Positions 34,316-43,513 of a DNA stretch of 64,000 bases are shown in pieces. The first letter of the stretch is position 1. Every line of letters starts with the position of its first letter. Origin of the DNA: Noviherbaspirillum suwonense (GTDB lineage: Bacteria > Pseudomonadota > Gammaproteobacteria > Burkholderiales > Burkholderiaceae_D); assembly GCF_900182955.1 (NCBI RefSeq), contig NZ_FXUL01000011.1, positions 1-64,000 on the forward strand. The letters run 5' to 3'. The position numbers were made by a program, and so were the translations under genes. The notes below the pieces were generated by a model. It searched no databases. It saw only the letters and a program-made list of their open reading frames with translations, and was not told the DNA's origin.

Positions 34316-34343
34316 CTATTATGCAGACACTCTTAAATGTCAA
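34316..34343 (-). promoter_or_regulatory. Sigma70 promoter of the TetR-beta-oxidation operon
   Basis: On the minus strand a perfect -35 TTGACA (34338-34343) is followed after about 16 bases by a TAATAG/ATAATA-like -10. It is the only consensus-quality promoter in the gap between hslR and the TetR gene and would drive TetR, acyl-CoA dehydrogenase, fadB and fadA. Confidence 0.6.
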
Positions 34344-34408
34344 ACTGCAACCTAGAGTGGATGTTCTAGACCGGCCGGTTCCATGCGCGATGCATCGAAC
34401 CGGCGTCA

Positions 34409-34789
34409 TCACGACTGGGAGCGGCTGATCAGCCGCCGGTCGCGCTTGGTCGGACGGCCTTTCATGTCGGCGCCGGGTTCGCGGAAATAACGGCGGTCTT
34501 CGGCAGCGCGTGCGCGCTTTTCGACGCTTTCGCCGGTTTCCTCGTACAGCGCCTGCGCGAAGCTGGCCGCACGGCGCACATCGGACAACTCCTTCACCAC
34601 CACTTCCCATTCGGTCGACCCGTTGTCGACATCGACCCGGTCGCCCAGCTTGACGCCCCTGGCCGGCTTGACCTTGTCGCCGTTCAGCTTGATCCTGCCG
34701 CTGTCGACCGCGTCGGTAGCCATGCTGCGCGTCTTGAAGAAACGGGCTGCCCACAGCCACTTGTCTATGCGTACACTCTCATTGCTCAT
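34409..34789 (-). CDS. hslR: S4-domain RNA-binding heat-shock protein Hsp15
   Basis: A 126-residue S4 RNA-binding protein. The S4 motif starts VRIDKWLWAARFFKTRSMA and continues GRIKLNGDKVKPARGVKLGD; the C-terminal tail is strongly basic (KGRPTKRDRRLISR). Hsp15 rescues stalled 50S subunits that still carry nascent chain-tRNA after heat shock. Length and layout are normal. It stands alone on the minus strand, diverging from the ECF sigma gene. Confidence 0.9.
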   Translation of the reverse strand: MSNESVRIDKWLWAARFFKTRSMATDAVDSGRIKLNGDKVKPARGVKLGDRVDVDNGSTEWEVVVKELSDVRRAASFAQALYEETGESVEKRARAAEDRRYFREPGADMKGRPTKRDRRLISRSQS

Positions 34790-34936
34790 CGTTGGAGATC
34801 CTGTATAGCCGATTCTTCCTATATCGAGGGTTACGTCGAAATTTCAATTACCGGTGTCATCCATCGCAGGCGGTTTCTGCGTAGAATTCCCCCGAAATTC
34901 GCCGCCGCAACTAAAAACGACCTCAGGAGGGACGCC

Positions 34937-35515
34937 TTGTCCAGTACCGATCCAGAAAAGCTCAGGAAACTGCTGGCCGCCGTCGCCCGCAAGGATGGCG
35001 CCGCCTTCCGTTCATTATATGAAGCAACATCGCCGAAACTGTTTGGCTTCGCGCTGCGTATATTGAACAAGAGGGAGCTGGCGGAGGAAGTCCTGCAGGA
35101 AAGCTTCGTCAGCATCTGGAACAATGCCGGCGGCTACCAGGCCGGCCTGGCGGCGCCGCTGACCTGGATGACCACGATCGTACGCAACCGTGCCTTCGAT
35201 ACGCTGCGCCGCACCGACGCCGTCGTCGAGATCGATGCGGATACTTTTGACAAGGATGTCATGGATGCACTTGAGAGCACCGAGCCTGGCCCGCTGGACG
35301 CGCTGCAGATGAGCGCCGACGCAAAGGCGTTGGCGCAGTGCTTTTCCAGGCTGGAGGGCCTGCACCGGCAGGCGATTGCGCTGGCCTTCTATCACGACCT
35401 GTCGCACAGCGAAGTGGCCGAGCAGATGAAGCTGCCGCTGGGCACGGTCAAGACCTGGGTCCGGCGCGGGCTGGAACGGCTGCGCACCTGCCTGACGCGC
35501 CTGGAGCGCGCATGA
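34937..35515 (+). CDS. ECF-type sigma-70 family RNA polymerase sigma factor
   Basis: A 192-residue sigma factor of the extracytoplasmic-function type. Region 2 is at about 25-95 (KLFGFALRILNKRELAEEVL, APLTWMTTIVRNRAFDTLRR) and region 4 at about 130-185 (FYHDLSHSEVAEQMKLPLGT, VKTWVRRGLERLR). Translation starts at TTG after a strong AGGAGG, since no ATG fits the frame. The stop overlaps the start of the anti-sigma gene (ATGA), so the two are translationally coupled. The signal it senses is unknown. Confidence 0.9.
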   Translation: MSSTDPEKLRKLLAAVARKDGAAFRSLYEATSPKLFGFALRILNKRELAEEVLQESFVSIWNNAGGYQAGLAAPLTWMTTIVRNRAFDTLRRTDAVVEIDADTFDKDVMDALESTEPGPLDALQMSADAKALAQCFSRLEGLHRQAIALAFYHDLSHSEVAEQMKLPLGTVKTWVRRGLERLRTCLTRLERA

Positions 35516-36219
35516 ATATCGAGCGCAATCCCGAACTGGTGGACAAGCTGGCCGCCGAATACGTGCTCGGCACGCTGCGCGGCGGCGCGCGCCGCCGCTT
35601 CGACACGCTGCAGGCACGGCACGCGGTGATCCGGCGCGCCGTCCAGGAATGGCAGGACCGGCTCCATCCGATGGCGCAGTTCGCTCCGGATGCGGCCCCG
35701 CGGCCCGAGGTATGGGACAGCATTTCCCGCCAGGTCGGCCTGCGGCAGGCACCCGGCGCCGGCTGGCTGGCGCGGCTGCGCGACAGCCTCGGCTTCTGGC
35801 GCAACCTCGGCATGGCCTCGACCACCCTGGCCGCGCTGCTGGTGGTCGTGCTGCTGACCCGCCAGTTCAATGCCGAAACGCCGCCGTCCTTCGTCGCCAT
35901 GCTGGCCGACGACAGGGCGCAGCCGGTGGCCGTCGTCACCGGCAATGCGCATACCCACAGCCTGACGGTGAGGCTGGTTGCGCCGCAGGCCGTGGCGGCC
36001 GACCGCAGCCTGGAACTGTGGGCGGTGCCGAAACAGGGCAATCCGCACTCGCTGGGCCTGCTGGCGGCGGACGGCAGCATCACGCTGGCGCTGCCGGCCG
36101 ATGCGACGCCCGACACGGCGCCGCTGCTGGCCGTGACGCTGGAGCCGAAAGGCGGCTCGCCGAAGGCGGACGGGCCGACCGGCCCCATCGTCTTCAAGGG
36201 CGCATGGGTGAGGATCTAG
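35512..36219 (+). CDS. RskA-type anti-sigma factor
   Basis: A 235-residue single-pass membrane protein. The cytoplasmic sigma-binding N-terminus (LAAEYVLGTLRGGARRRFDT) is typical of anti-sigma-K (RskA/PF10099) proteins. A membrane helix follows at about 100-118 (MASTTLAALLVVVLLTRQF), then a periplasmic domain with the SLELWAVPKQGNPHSLGLL motif. It should hold the upstream ECF factor at the membrane. The ATG at 35512 overlaps the sigma stop codon. Confidence 0.88.
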   Translation: MNIERNPELVDKLAAEYVLGTLRGGARRRFDTLQARHAVIRRAVQEWQDRLHPMAQFAPDAAPRPEVWDSISRQVGLRQAPGAGWLARLRDSLGFWRNLGMASTTLAALLVVVLLTRQFNAETPPSFVAMLADDRAQPVAVVTGNAHTHSLTVRLVAPQAVAADRSLELWAVPKQGNPHSLGLLAADGSITLALPADATPDTAPLLAVTLEPKGGSPKADGPTGPIVFKGAWVRI

Positions 36220-36239
36220 CCGGCTTGCCGTTCGTTGCC

Positions 36240-36272
36240 GTGGCGGGCGCGCCGGAATGACGCGCCCGCCAC
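36240..36272. terminator. Hairpin between convergent anti-sigma and clsB genes
   Basis: GTGGCGGGCGCG and CGCGCCCGCCAC form a perfect 12-pair stem with a nine-base loop. It lies 20 bases after one stop and 14 before the other, so it could serve both strands, but there is no T run. Confidence 0.5.
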
Positions 36273-36285
36273 GCCATGGGCGCGT

Positions 36286-37449
36286 TCAGGTGTACCTGCC
36301 CATCGTGATCACCCGCAGCATCGCGCGGTAGATCAGGAAGGCCGTTCCGTACCATGCCCGCTTGTGCCACGGCGTGTTGCGGAATTCCTCGGCATGGATG
36401 CGGACCGCGTCATTGACGCCATGCCGGATATGGTCGCGCAGCGCGAGCGCGAAATCCTTGTCCTTGACCACGATGTTGGCTTCCTGGTTCACGAACAGCG
36501 AGAAGCCGTCGTAATTGCTCGACCCCACGGTCGACCATTCATCGTCCACCACCGCCACCTTGCCGTGCAGCTGGGTCTTCTGGTACTCGTAGATCTTGAC
36601 GCCGTGCTTCAGCAGCTTCGGGTAGAACGAGCGCGCCACCGCGTCCTGGATCTTGAACTGGCCCACGCCCAGCAGCAGCGTCACGTCGACGCCGCGCTCG
36701 GCGGCGCGGCACAGCGCGTCGCGCATCTTGCGGCCCGGCGCGAAATAGGGATTGGCCAGCCAGGCGGTCTCGCGCGCGTGGCCCAGCGCATGCAGGTAGG
36801 AGCGCTGTATCGTGCGGCGGTTGCGCAGGTTGTCGCGCACCACCAGCGCGGCGAAGGCCGGCGCACTGACGTCCTCGACATGCGTCGTGCGCAGCTTGCG
36901 CATGCGGTCCAGCCGCGACTTCAGGTCCAGCTTTCCCAGCCGCGCCCACTGGGTCGTGATCTCGTCATGGATGAAAGACACCAGCGGCCCGCTGATGCGC
37001 ACGCCGAAGTCCCAGCGCGGCGCAGGCAGCGGCATCGCCGAATCGTCGTCCGAGATCAGGTCGTCGTTGATGTTCAGGCCGCCGAGGAAGGCCAGCTTGC
37101 GGTCGACGACGCACATCTTCCTGTGGGTGCGGGCGACGCCGCGCCGAAACCACGGGTTGAAGCTGCGATGCTTGACGCCGCCGGCCAGGAACCGTGCCTT
37201 GAGCCGCTTCGAGTTGCGATGGCCGCTGCCGGTCCAGTCGGTGATCACGTACACGCGCACATGGCGCTTGGCTGCGCGGATCAGCGCCTGTTCGATCCGG
37301 TGCGCGGTTTCATCGTCCGCGAAGATATAGGTTTCCAGGTAGATCTCGGAAACTGCGTTGTCGCATGCCCGCTCAAGCTCGGGAAAAAACTCGGCGCCGC
37401 AATGCAGCAGGGTGAGCCTGTTATTGGCGGTGTAGGAAACCGGACGCAT
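36286..37449 (-). CDS. clsB: Cardiolipin synthase B (phospholipase D family)
   Basis: A 387-residue phospholipase D-type enzyme with two HKD motifs: HRKMCVVDRKLAFLGGLNIN (about 130-150) and HGKVAVVDDEWSTVGSSNYD (about 303-325). It joins phospholipids into cardiolipin; ClsB-type enzymes use phosphatidylglycerol or related donors. There are no N-terminal membrane spans, which separates it from ClsA. It follows the EEP nuclease gene on the same strand, an order also known from other proteobacteria where these genes sit together. Confidence 0.9.
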   Translation of the reverse strand: MRPVSYTANNRLTLLHCGAEFFPELERACDNAVSEIYLETYIFADDETAHRIEQALIRAAKRHVRVYVITDWTGSGHRNSKRLKARFLAGGVKHRSFNPWFRRGVARTHRKMCVVDRKLAFLGGLNINDDLISDDDSAMPLPAPRWDFGVRISGPLVSFIHDEITTQWARLGKLDLKSRLDRMRKLRTTHVEDVSAPAFAALVVRDNLRNRRTIQRSYLHALGHARETAWLANPYFAPGRKMRDALCRAAERGVDVTLLLGVGQFKIQDAVARSFYPKLLKHGVKIYEYQKTQLHGKVAVVDDEWSTVGSSNYDGFSLFVNQEANIVVKDKDFALALRDHIRHGVNDAVRIHAEEFRNTPWHKRAWYGTAFLIYRAMLRVITMGRYT

Positions 37450-37514
37450 GGAATGCCGCTTCGGGAAAAGCGGCTATTGTAGGCGAAGCGGCGGCGCGGC
37501 GGCCTTGCGGGCGA

Positions 37515-38315
37515 TTACGCCAGTTCAAGCTCGGCGACGATGGGCGCATGGTCCGACAGCCGGCTCCACAGGATGCCGTGCATCACCTTGGCCGACCCGA
37601 CCTTGAAGCCGCGCACGTAGATACGGTCGAGCTGCAGCATCGGCATCGCGGCCGGAAAGGTGCGCGCCGGCTGGATCTTGGGCCCGCGGCCCGCGAGTAG
37701 CCGCAGGTAGGTGCCGAAGCCGCGCCGGCTCAGGTTCTCGTCGAAGACCTCGGTCACGCCCAGGCCGGTGCGCAGGGTGTCGCTGAGCCGGTTGTTCCAG
37801 TCGTTGAAGTCGCCGGCGATGATGACGGGCGCGCCCGGCGGCGCCGATGACGACACCGCTTCGATCAGCGCGTCGGTCTGGCGCTTGCGGCTGCCCGCGA
37901 ACAACCCCAGGTGGACGACATAGCAATGGACCGCGATATCGTTGCACTGGACCACGCAATGCAGGATGCCGCGCGATTCGTAGGCATGGTCGGACACGTC
38001 CTGGTTGCGCGAGGACGCGATCGGGAAGCTGCTGACCAGCGCATTGCCGTGGTGGCCGTGGTCGTACACGGCATTGACGCCATAGGCGCAATGCTTGTCC
38101 TCGCCGGCGAAGAACTCGTGCTGGCCCTGCGACGGCCAGTTGGTGTTAGCTGCATGCTTCAGCGCCAGCAGGTCATGCCGGCCCTGCACTTCCTGCAGGA
38201 AAATCACGTCGGCCTCCAGCGCGGACAGCGCCTGCTTGAGCGCGTGGACCCGGGGCCGGCTGCCGATGGTGGAGACACCCTTGTGAATATTGTAGGTGGC
38301 GATGCGCAGCTTCAT
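37515..38315 (-). CDS. Endonuclease/exonuclease/phosphatase family protein
   Basis: A 266-residue EEP-fold hydrolase. Motifs MKLRIATYNIHKGVS, DVIFLQEVQGRHDL, VIIAGDFNDWNN and LSDHAPIVAELEL hold the N, E, D-x-N and D-H residues of the metal-dependent active site. This is the short form that precedes clsB in many bacteria (E. coli ybhP), which may act on phospholipid head groups or nucleic acid. The ATG at 38315 overlaps the nudB stop by four bases (ATGA), giving tight coupling. Confidence 0.88.
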   Translation of the reverse strand: MKLRIATYNIHKGVSTIGSRPRVHALKQALSALEADVIFLQEVQGRHDLLALKHAANTNWPSQGQHEFFAGEDKHCAYGVNAVYDHGHHGNALVSSFPIASSRNQDVSDHAYESRGILHCVVQCNDIAVHCYVVHLGLFAGSRKRQTDALIEAVSSSAPPGAPVIIAGDFNDWNNRLSDTLRTGLGVTEVFDENLSRRGFGTYLRLLAGRGPKIQPARTFPAAMPMLQLDRIYVRGFKVGSAKVMHGILWSRLSDHAPIVAELELA

Positions 38316-38815
38316 GAAGGTTGATCCTGTTTCTGGTTGTGCTGTTTGCCTGCGCCGGCAAATTGCCGCATGCGCCAGGGCAGTTGCAATATCGCTTCGG
38401 CATTCGATGGCGAGAAGCACTTGTCCGCCGCCGCGAGGTAAGGCAGCCAGACGGCGTCGGTATGTTCCCTCGGCGCCAGCGTGACGGTGATGTCGCGCGG
38501 TACCTCCAGGCTGAACACGTGCTCGGTGTTATGCGTCACGTCGGGCGCATAGCGGTGCCGCCATACTGGATAGATGGCGTAAACATTGGAAAGTTGCCAG
38601 TCGCGAAGATGATCCGGCGCAACCATGATGCCGGTCTCCTCCATCACCTCGCGCGCGGCGGTGACTTCGAGCGGCTCGTCCACGGTGTCCTTGCTGCCTG
38701 TCACCGACTGCCAGAACCCGGGATTGGGCGTGCGCTCGATCAGCAGCACGTCCAGGTCGGCGGTATGGATGACGACCAGCACCGATTCGGGGATTTTATA
38801 AGGCTTGGCTTGCAT
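38312..38815 (-). CDS. nudB: Dihydroneopterin triphosphate diphosphatase (Nudix)
   Basis: A 167-residue Nudix hydrolase. The Nudix box appears as GSKDTVDEPLEVTAAREVME followed by ETGI, giving the metal-binding REVMEE core. The sequence around PESVLVVIHTADLDVLLIER and FWQSVTGS matches NudB, which removes pyrophosphate from dihydroneopterin triphosphate in folate synthesis. It follows aspS (though after a terminator), as in many betaproteobacteria. The ATG at 38815 begins MQAKPYKIPES; a longer form would start at 38860. Confidence 0.88.
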   Translation of the reverse strand: MQAKPYKIPESVLVVIHTADLDVLLIERTPNPGFWQSVTGSKDTVDEPLEVTAAREVMEETGIMVAPDHLRDWQLSNVYAIYPVWRHRYAPDVTHNTEHVFSLEVPRDITVTLAPREHTDAVWLPYLAAADKCFSPSNAEAILQLPWRMRQFAGAGKQHNQKQDQPS

Positions 38816-38861
38816 GGCGGCGGGATTCGGGCAGAAAGGCCAGTATAGCCGCACGGACAAG

Positions 38862-38894
38862 AAAAAATGCCGTTCACGGCAAGGTGAACGGCAT
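38862..38894 (-). terminator. Rho-independent terminator of aspS
   Basis: On the minus strand ATGCCGTTCAC CTTGCC GTGAACGGCAT is an 11-pair stem followed by six T. It stands 40 bases after the aspS stop. The downstream nudB gene may rely on read-through or its own promoter. Confidence 0.9.
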
Positions 38895-38935
38895 TGTCAT
38901 TGACTGGCCGCCTGTCCGGGCGGCCTGCCGCGTTG

Positions 38936-40744
38936 TTACGCCTTGACTGCCGGCTCCGTGTTGCGCAGCCGGATATGCAGCTCGCGCAGCTGCTTCTCGT
39001 CGACTTCGGACGGCGCCTGGGTCAGCAGGCACTGGGCGCGCTGGGTCTTGGGGAAGGCGATCACGTCGCGGATCGATTCGGCGCCGGTCATCATCGTCAC
39101 GATGCGGTCGAGGCCGAAGGCCAGGCCGCCGTGCGGCGGCGCGCCGTATTGCAGCGCATCGAGCAGGAAGCCGAACTTCAGCTGCGCTTCCTCGGCATCG
39201 ATGTTGAGCGCGCGGAACACCTTGCTTTGCACGTCGGCGCGGTGGATACGGACCGAGCCGCCGCCCAGTTCCCAGCCGTTCAGCACCATGTCGTAGGCCT
39301 GCGCGATCGCGCGGCCCGGATCGGTCTCGATGAAGTCCTCGTGCCCTTCCTTGGGCGCGGTGAAAGGGTGATGCAGCGCGACCCAGCGGTCGGCTTCCTC
39401 GTCATGCTCGAACATCGGGAAGTCGACGACCCACAGCGGACGCCAGCCGTCTTCCAGCAAATCAGCCTTGCGACCGAAGTCGCTGTGGCCGATCTTGACG
39501 CGCAGCGCGCCGATCGCGTCATTGACGACCTTGGCCTTGTCGGCGCCGAAGAAGATCAGGTCGCCGTCCTGCGCGCCGGTCTGCTCGACGACCTGCGCCA
39601 GCGCCGCGTCGTGCAGGTTCTTGACGATAGGCGACTGCAGGCCATCGCGGCCCTTGGCCTTCTCGTTGACCTTGATGTAGGCCAGGCCCTTGGCGCCGTA
39701 GATGCCGACGAACTGGGTGTAGGCGTCGATCTCGGAACGCGGCATGATGGCGCCGCCCGGAACGCGCAGGCCGACCACGCGGCCGCCTTCCATGTTGGCG
39801 GCGCCGGAGAACACCTTGAAGTCGACGTCCTTCATCACCGCGGTCAGGTCGGTGAACTGCAGCTTGACGCGCATGTCCGGCTTGTCGGAGCCGTACAGCG
39901 CCATCGCGGTGGCGAAGTCCATCACCGGGAACGGGTTGGGCAATTCGACTTTCAGCGCATTGCGGAACACCAGGCGGATCATGTCCTCGAACAGGTCGCG
40001 GATGTCCTGCTCGCTCATGAACGAGGTCTCGCAGTCGATCTGGGTGAACTCGGGCTGGCGGTCGGCGCGCAGGTCCTCGTCGCGGAAGCACTTGGTGATC
40101 TGGTAATAGCGGTCGAAGTTGGCCACCATCAGCAGCTGCTTGAACAGCTGCGGCGACTGCGGCAGCGCAAAGAAATGGCCGGGATTCACCCGCGACGGCA
40201 CCAGGTAGTCGCGCGCGCCTTCGGGCGTGGACTTGGTCAGCATCGGCGTCTCGATGTCGATGAAGCCGTTGGCGTCCAGGAATTTGCGCACTTCCATCGT
40301 CACCTTGTAGCGCAGGCGCAGGTTGTTCTGCATCTGCGGACGGCGCAGGTCGAGCACGCGGTGCGTCAGGCGGGTGGTTTCCGACAGGTTGTCGTCGTCG
40401 AGCTGGAACGGCGGCGTGACCGACGCGTTGAGCACCTGCAGTTCATGGCACAGCACCTCGATCTTGCCCGAGCCCAGGTTGGCGTTGCTGGTGCCTTCCG
40501 GCCGGCTGCGCACGACGCCGGTGATGCGCAGGCAATACTCGTTGCGGACCGACTCGGCGGTCTTGAAGACGTCGGCGCGGTCCGGGTCGCAGACCACCTG
40601 CACCAGGCCCTCGCGGTCGCGCAGGTCGATGAAGATGACGCCGCCATGGTCGCGGCGGCGATGCACCCAGCCGCACAGGCTGACGGTTTGGCCCAGCTGC
40701 GCCTCGTTGACGAGGCCACAGTAATCAGTACGCATAGAAGACAT
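38936..40744 (-). CDS. aspS: Aspartyl-tRNA synthetase
   Basis: A 602-residue class II synthetase that charges tRNA-Asp (and, as the non-discriminating type in many betaproteobacteria, perhaps tRNA-Asn). It has an N-terminal OB fold, motif 2-type [18 protein letters not shown] and motif 3 [15 protein letters not shown], and the bacterial GAD insertion in about 280-420. Length is standard. It stands 47 bases after DUF502 on the same strand. Confidence 0.96.
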   Translation of the reverse strand: MSSMRTDYCGLVNEAQLGQTVSLCGWVHRRRDHGGVIFIDLRDREGLVQVVCDPDRADVFKTAESVRNEYCLRITGVVRSRPEGTSNANLGSGKIEVLCHELQVLNASVTPPFQLDDDNLSETTRLTHRVLDLRRPQMQNNLRLRYKVTMEVRKFLDANGFIDIETPMLTKSTPEGARDYLVPSRVNPGHFFALPQSPQLFKQLLMVANFDRYYQITKCFRDEDLRADRQPEFTQIDCETSFMSEQDIRDLFEDMIRLVFRNALKVELPNPFPVMDFATAMALYGSDKPDMRVKLQFTDLTAVMKDVDFKVFSGAANMEGGRVVGLRVPGGAIMPRSEIDAYTQFVGIYGAKGLAYIKVNEKAKGRDGLQSPIVKNLHDAALAQVVEQTGAQDGDLIFFGADKAKVVNDAIGALRVKIGHSDFGRKADLLEDGWRPLWVVDFPMFEHDEEADRWVALHHPFTAPKEGHEDFIETDPGRAIAQAYDMVLNGWELGGGSVRIHRADVQSKVFRALNIDAEEAQLKFGFLLDALQYGAPPHGGLAFGLDRIVTMMTGAESIRDVIAFPKTQRAQCLLTQAPSEVDEKQLRELHIRLRNTEPAVKA

Positions 40745-40791
40745 AGTCGCTTTCCAGTTCAGTTTGCTTTGCTCGATGCCGGCAGTCTGCT

Positions 40792-41418
40792 TCAGACCTT
40801 GGCCGGGTCGATGATCAGTTTCTTTTCGAAGTATTCGGGCGCCACCACGCCCATCGAAACAATGTACTTCAGCGCCTCATCCACGTTCATCTCGAGCTCG
40901 ATGGTGTCGGCCCGCGGCACCATCAGGAAGAAGCCGGAGGTGGGATTGGGCGTGGTGGGTATGTAGAGGCTGACATAGTCGCCCTGCAAATGGTTGCGCA
41001 CGTCGCCGCCCGGCACGCCGGTCAGGAAGCCGATGGTCCAGCTGCCTTCGCGCGGATACTGGACCAGGAGCGCCTTGCGGAACGCGTTGCCCGACGAGGA
41101 AAACAGCGTGTCGGAGACCTGCTTGACGCTGGAATAGATCGAGCGCACGACCGGGATGCGGGTCAGCAGCGCTTCCCATGCCCAGACGATGCGCTTGCCG
41201 ACGAAGTTGCGGGTCGCCAGGCCGGTCAGGAAAATGACCATCAGCGTCAGGATGGTGCCCAGGCCCGGTATGTGGAAACCCACCACCGCCTCGGGCCGCC
41301 AGCGCTCGGGCAGCAGCAGGAGCGACTGGTCCATGGTGCTGATGATCAGGTTCAGCACCCAGATCGTGATGGCCAGAGGCACCAGGATCAGCAGGCCGGT
41401 AACGAAATATTTACGCAT
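40792..41418 (-). CDS. DUF502 family membrane protein
   Basis: A 208-residue protein with two membrane helices near the N-terminus ([20 protein letters not shown] and a second at about 50-75). The conserved loop segments [18 protein letters not shown] and [20 protein letters not shown] are diagnostic of DUF502. The role of the family is unknown. It lies between an FmdB-type gene and aspS, a gene order widely conserved in betaproteobacteria, so a link with translation or envelope work is only hinted at by context. Confidence 0.9.
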   Translation of the reverse strand: MRKYFVTGLLILVPLAITIWVLNLIISTMDQSLLLLPERWRPEAVVGFHIPGLGTILTLMVIFLTGLATRNFVGKRIVWAWEALLTRIPVVRSIYSSVKQVSDTLFSSSGNAFRKALLVQYPREGSWTIGFLTGVPGGDVRNHLQGDYVSLYIPTTPNPTSGFFLMVPRADTIELEMNVDEALKYIVSMGVVAPEYFEKKLIIDPAKV

Positions 41419-41454
41419 GATCGGAGCTCACGGCGTCGTGGCGGCGGATGCGCG

Positions 41455-41763
41455 TCACTTCGCGTCGCCGGTGGTGCCGGTCGCGGGCGCGGCCGGGGCG
41501 GCGGGCGCGGCGTCGGACTTGGATTCCGTCTTGCCGCCGTTCTCGCCCGTGGCTACCGCGGGCGCGGTGGTGCCGCCCGAACCGCCCTTGAAATCGGTCA
41601 CGTACCAGCCCGAACCCTTGAGCTGGAAGCCGGCGGCGGTCACCTGCTTCTTGAATTCGGGCTTGCCGCAGGAAGGGCAGACGGTCAAAGGCGCATCGGA
41701 CATCTTTTGCAGCGCATCCTTGGCAAAGCCGCAGGCGGCGCAACGGTAGGCATAGATCGGCAT
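41455..41763 (-). CDS. FmdB family zinc-ribbon protein
   Basis: A 102-residue protein. The first 40 residues are the FmdB-type zinc ribbon, MPIYAYRCAACGFAKDALQK with a later CPSCGKPEF. A central QLKGSGWYVTDFKGG follows, and the C-terminus is a low-complexity Ala/Pro/Thr/Gly tail. The family is linked to regulatory or cofactor roles in other bacteria, but the function here is unknown. It heads the DUF502-aspS group. GGGGAATT precedes the ATG at 41763. Confidence 0.85.
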   Translation of the reverse strand: MPIYAYRCAACGFAKDALQKMSDAPLTVCPSCGKPEFKKQVTAAGFQLKGSGWYVTDFKGGSGGTTAPAVATGENGGKTESKSDAAPAAPAAPATGTTGDAK

Positions 41764-41853
41764 AATTCCCCAGCGAAAATCGTACAAAACCTTGGATTAT
41801 AAAGGCTTTCGCGTGGGCACCCCACTATTATCGGCCCTGGCGCGGGACAGCCT

Positions 41854-43311
41854 TCAGCGGCTGCCGGCGATGCCGGCATCGTGCGCCCGCCGGCCGGGAC
41901 CCGCGCGCAGCCATTGCGGCAGCACCGAGCCCAGCACCATGCCCGTGAAACTGACCAGCAGCCCGACCAGCTGCGGCGGCCAGATCGAGTCGCCGCCGAA
42001 GCGTTCCATCAGCAGCCAGGACGCGAGGCCGCCCAGCACCGCGCACAGCGCGCCCTGGTTGCTCGCCCGCTTCCAGTACAGGCCCATGACCAGCGGGATG
42101 AAGGCCGTCACCAGCGTGACCTTGTACGCATTGCCGACCATGTCATAGATCGGCGTGCCCTGCGACAGCAGCGCGAACACCGTCACCACGCAGGCGAAGC
42201 AGACCACCACGATGCGCGTGGCCAGCAGCAGCTGCCTGTCGTTCATCGGAAAGTATTCGCGCAGCACGTTCTCGGTCAGCGTGATGCTGGGCGCGAGCAG
42301 CGTCCCGCTGGCGGTCGACATGATGGCCGACAGCAGCGCCCCGAAAAACATAACCTGCGCGAACACCGGCGTGTTGTCGAGGATCAGCGTGGGCAGGATC
42401 ATCTGGGCGTCGGTGTCGAGCAGCGCGGACACCATCTTCGGGTCGATCAGGTAAGCCGAGTAGGCAAGGAACATCGGCACGAAGGCGAACAGAAAATAAA
42501 GCACGCCGCCGGAAATCGCGCCGGTGGCGCCGATCTTCTCGGAGCGCGCCGACATCACGCGCTGGAACACGTCCTGCTGGGGTATCGAACCGAACATCAT
42601 CGTGACGATGGCGCCGGTGAAGGCCAGGATTTCCTTCGTGCCGACCGCCGGCGCGAAGTCGAACTTTCCGGCGGCCGCCGCATGCGCGACCACGTTCTGC
42701 GCGCCGCCGGCCATGCCCGAAACCAGGTAGGCGATGTACAGCAGCCCGACGCCGATGATGCTCATCTGAAACAGGTCGGTCATCGCCACCGACCACATGC
42801 CGCCGAACAGGGTGTAGACCAGCACGATGGCCGCGCCGATGCACATGCCGGCCGGCATGCTGATGGCGCCCTTGGACAGCACGCTGAACACCAGGCCGAG
42901 CGCGGTGATCTGGGCCGACACCCAGCCGAGATAGGACACCACGATGCACAGCGACACGATGATCTCGACCGTGCGGCTGTAGCGCTGCCGGTAGTAGTCG
43001 CCGATGGTCAGCAGGTTCATCCGGTATAGCTTCCTGGCGAAGAACAGTCCCACCAGCACCAGGCACATCGATGCGCCGAACGGGTCCTCGATCACGCCGC
43101 CCAGGCCATCCTTGACGAATTTGGCCGGTATGCCCAGCACGGTTTCCGAACCGAACCAGGTCGCGAACACGGTGGCGATCACGACATAGAGCGGCAGCGA
43201 CCGGCCGGCGTTGGTGTAGTCGCCCGAGGTCTTCACGCGGCGCGCCGCATACAGGCCGATGGCGATCGAGGCCGCCAGGTACAGCAGGACGAAAATGGCC
43301 AGCGTGCTCAT
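41854..43311 (-). CDS. Sodium:solute symporter family transporter
   Basis: A 485-residue member of the SSS/SLC5 family with about 13 membrane helices. Typical segments are DYTNAGRSLPLYVVIATVFA, FGGMWSVAMTDLFQMSIIGV and GSIPQQDVFQRVMSARSEK. It imports a solute (sugar, amino acid, carboxylate or similar) with Na+; the substrate cannot be told. It lies alone between the FmdB-type gene (90 bases) and ubiB (202 bases), all on the same strand. The 202-base gap at 43312-43513 holds no recognisable site. Confidence 0.87.
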   Translation of the reverse strand: MSTLAIFVLLYLAASIAIGLYAARRVKTSGDYTNAGRSLPLYVVIATVFATWFGSETVLGIPAKFVKDGLGGVIEDPFGASMCLVLVGLFFARKLYRMNLLTIGDYYRQRYSRTVEIIVSLCIVVSYLGWVSAQITALGLVFSVLSKGAISMPAGMCIGAAIVLVYTLFGGMWSVAMTDLFQMSIIGVGLLYIAYLVSGMAGGAQNVVAHAAAAGKFDFAPAVGTKEILAFTGAIVTMMFGSIPQQDVFQRVMSARSEKIGATGAISGGVLYFLFAFVPMFLAYSAYLIDPKMVSALLDTDAQMILPTLILDNTPVFAQVMFFGALLSAIMSTASGTLLAPSITLTENVLREYFPMNDRQLLLATRIVVVCFACVVTVFALLSQGTPIYDMVGNAYKVTLVTAFIPLVMGLYWKRASNQGALCAVLGGLASWLLMERFGGDSIWPPQLVGLLVSFTGMVLGSVLPQWLRAGPGRRAHDAGIAGSR

Positions 43312-43513
43312 TATTCAGGTGCCCCAGAGAAAATTTTCCGGATTATAACGTTGGGAACCGCTGCCGGATTCGAATGCAAAATTCGCGCCCTGATCCGTGC
43401 TGACAGTGTTGCTTCCATGCAAAACACCGGCGCTTCCGGCCATTCGCCCGCGGGAAATGGCGCGCCCGGCCGGGGCGGCGCCGCCGGCCGCCGGCGCCGT
43501 TCCCGGTGTCAGC

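Noticed and set aside
38894-40966. A 690-codon plus-strand frame opposite aspS
   Set aside because: The minus strand encodes a complete aspartyl-tRNA synthetase; the plus frame has no recognisable domain or ribosome site.
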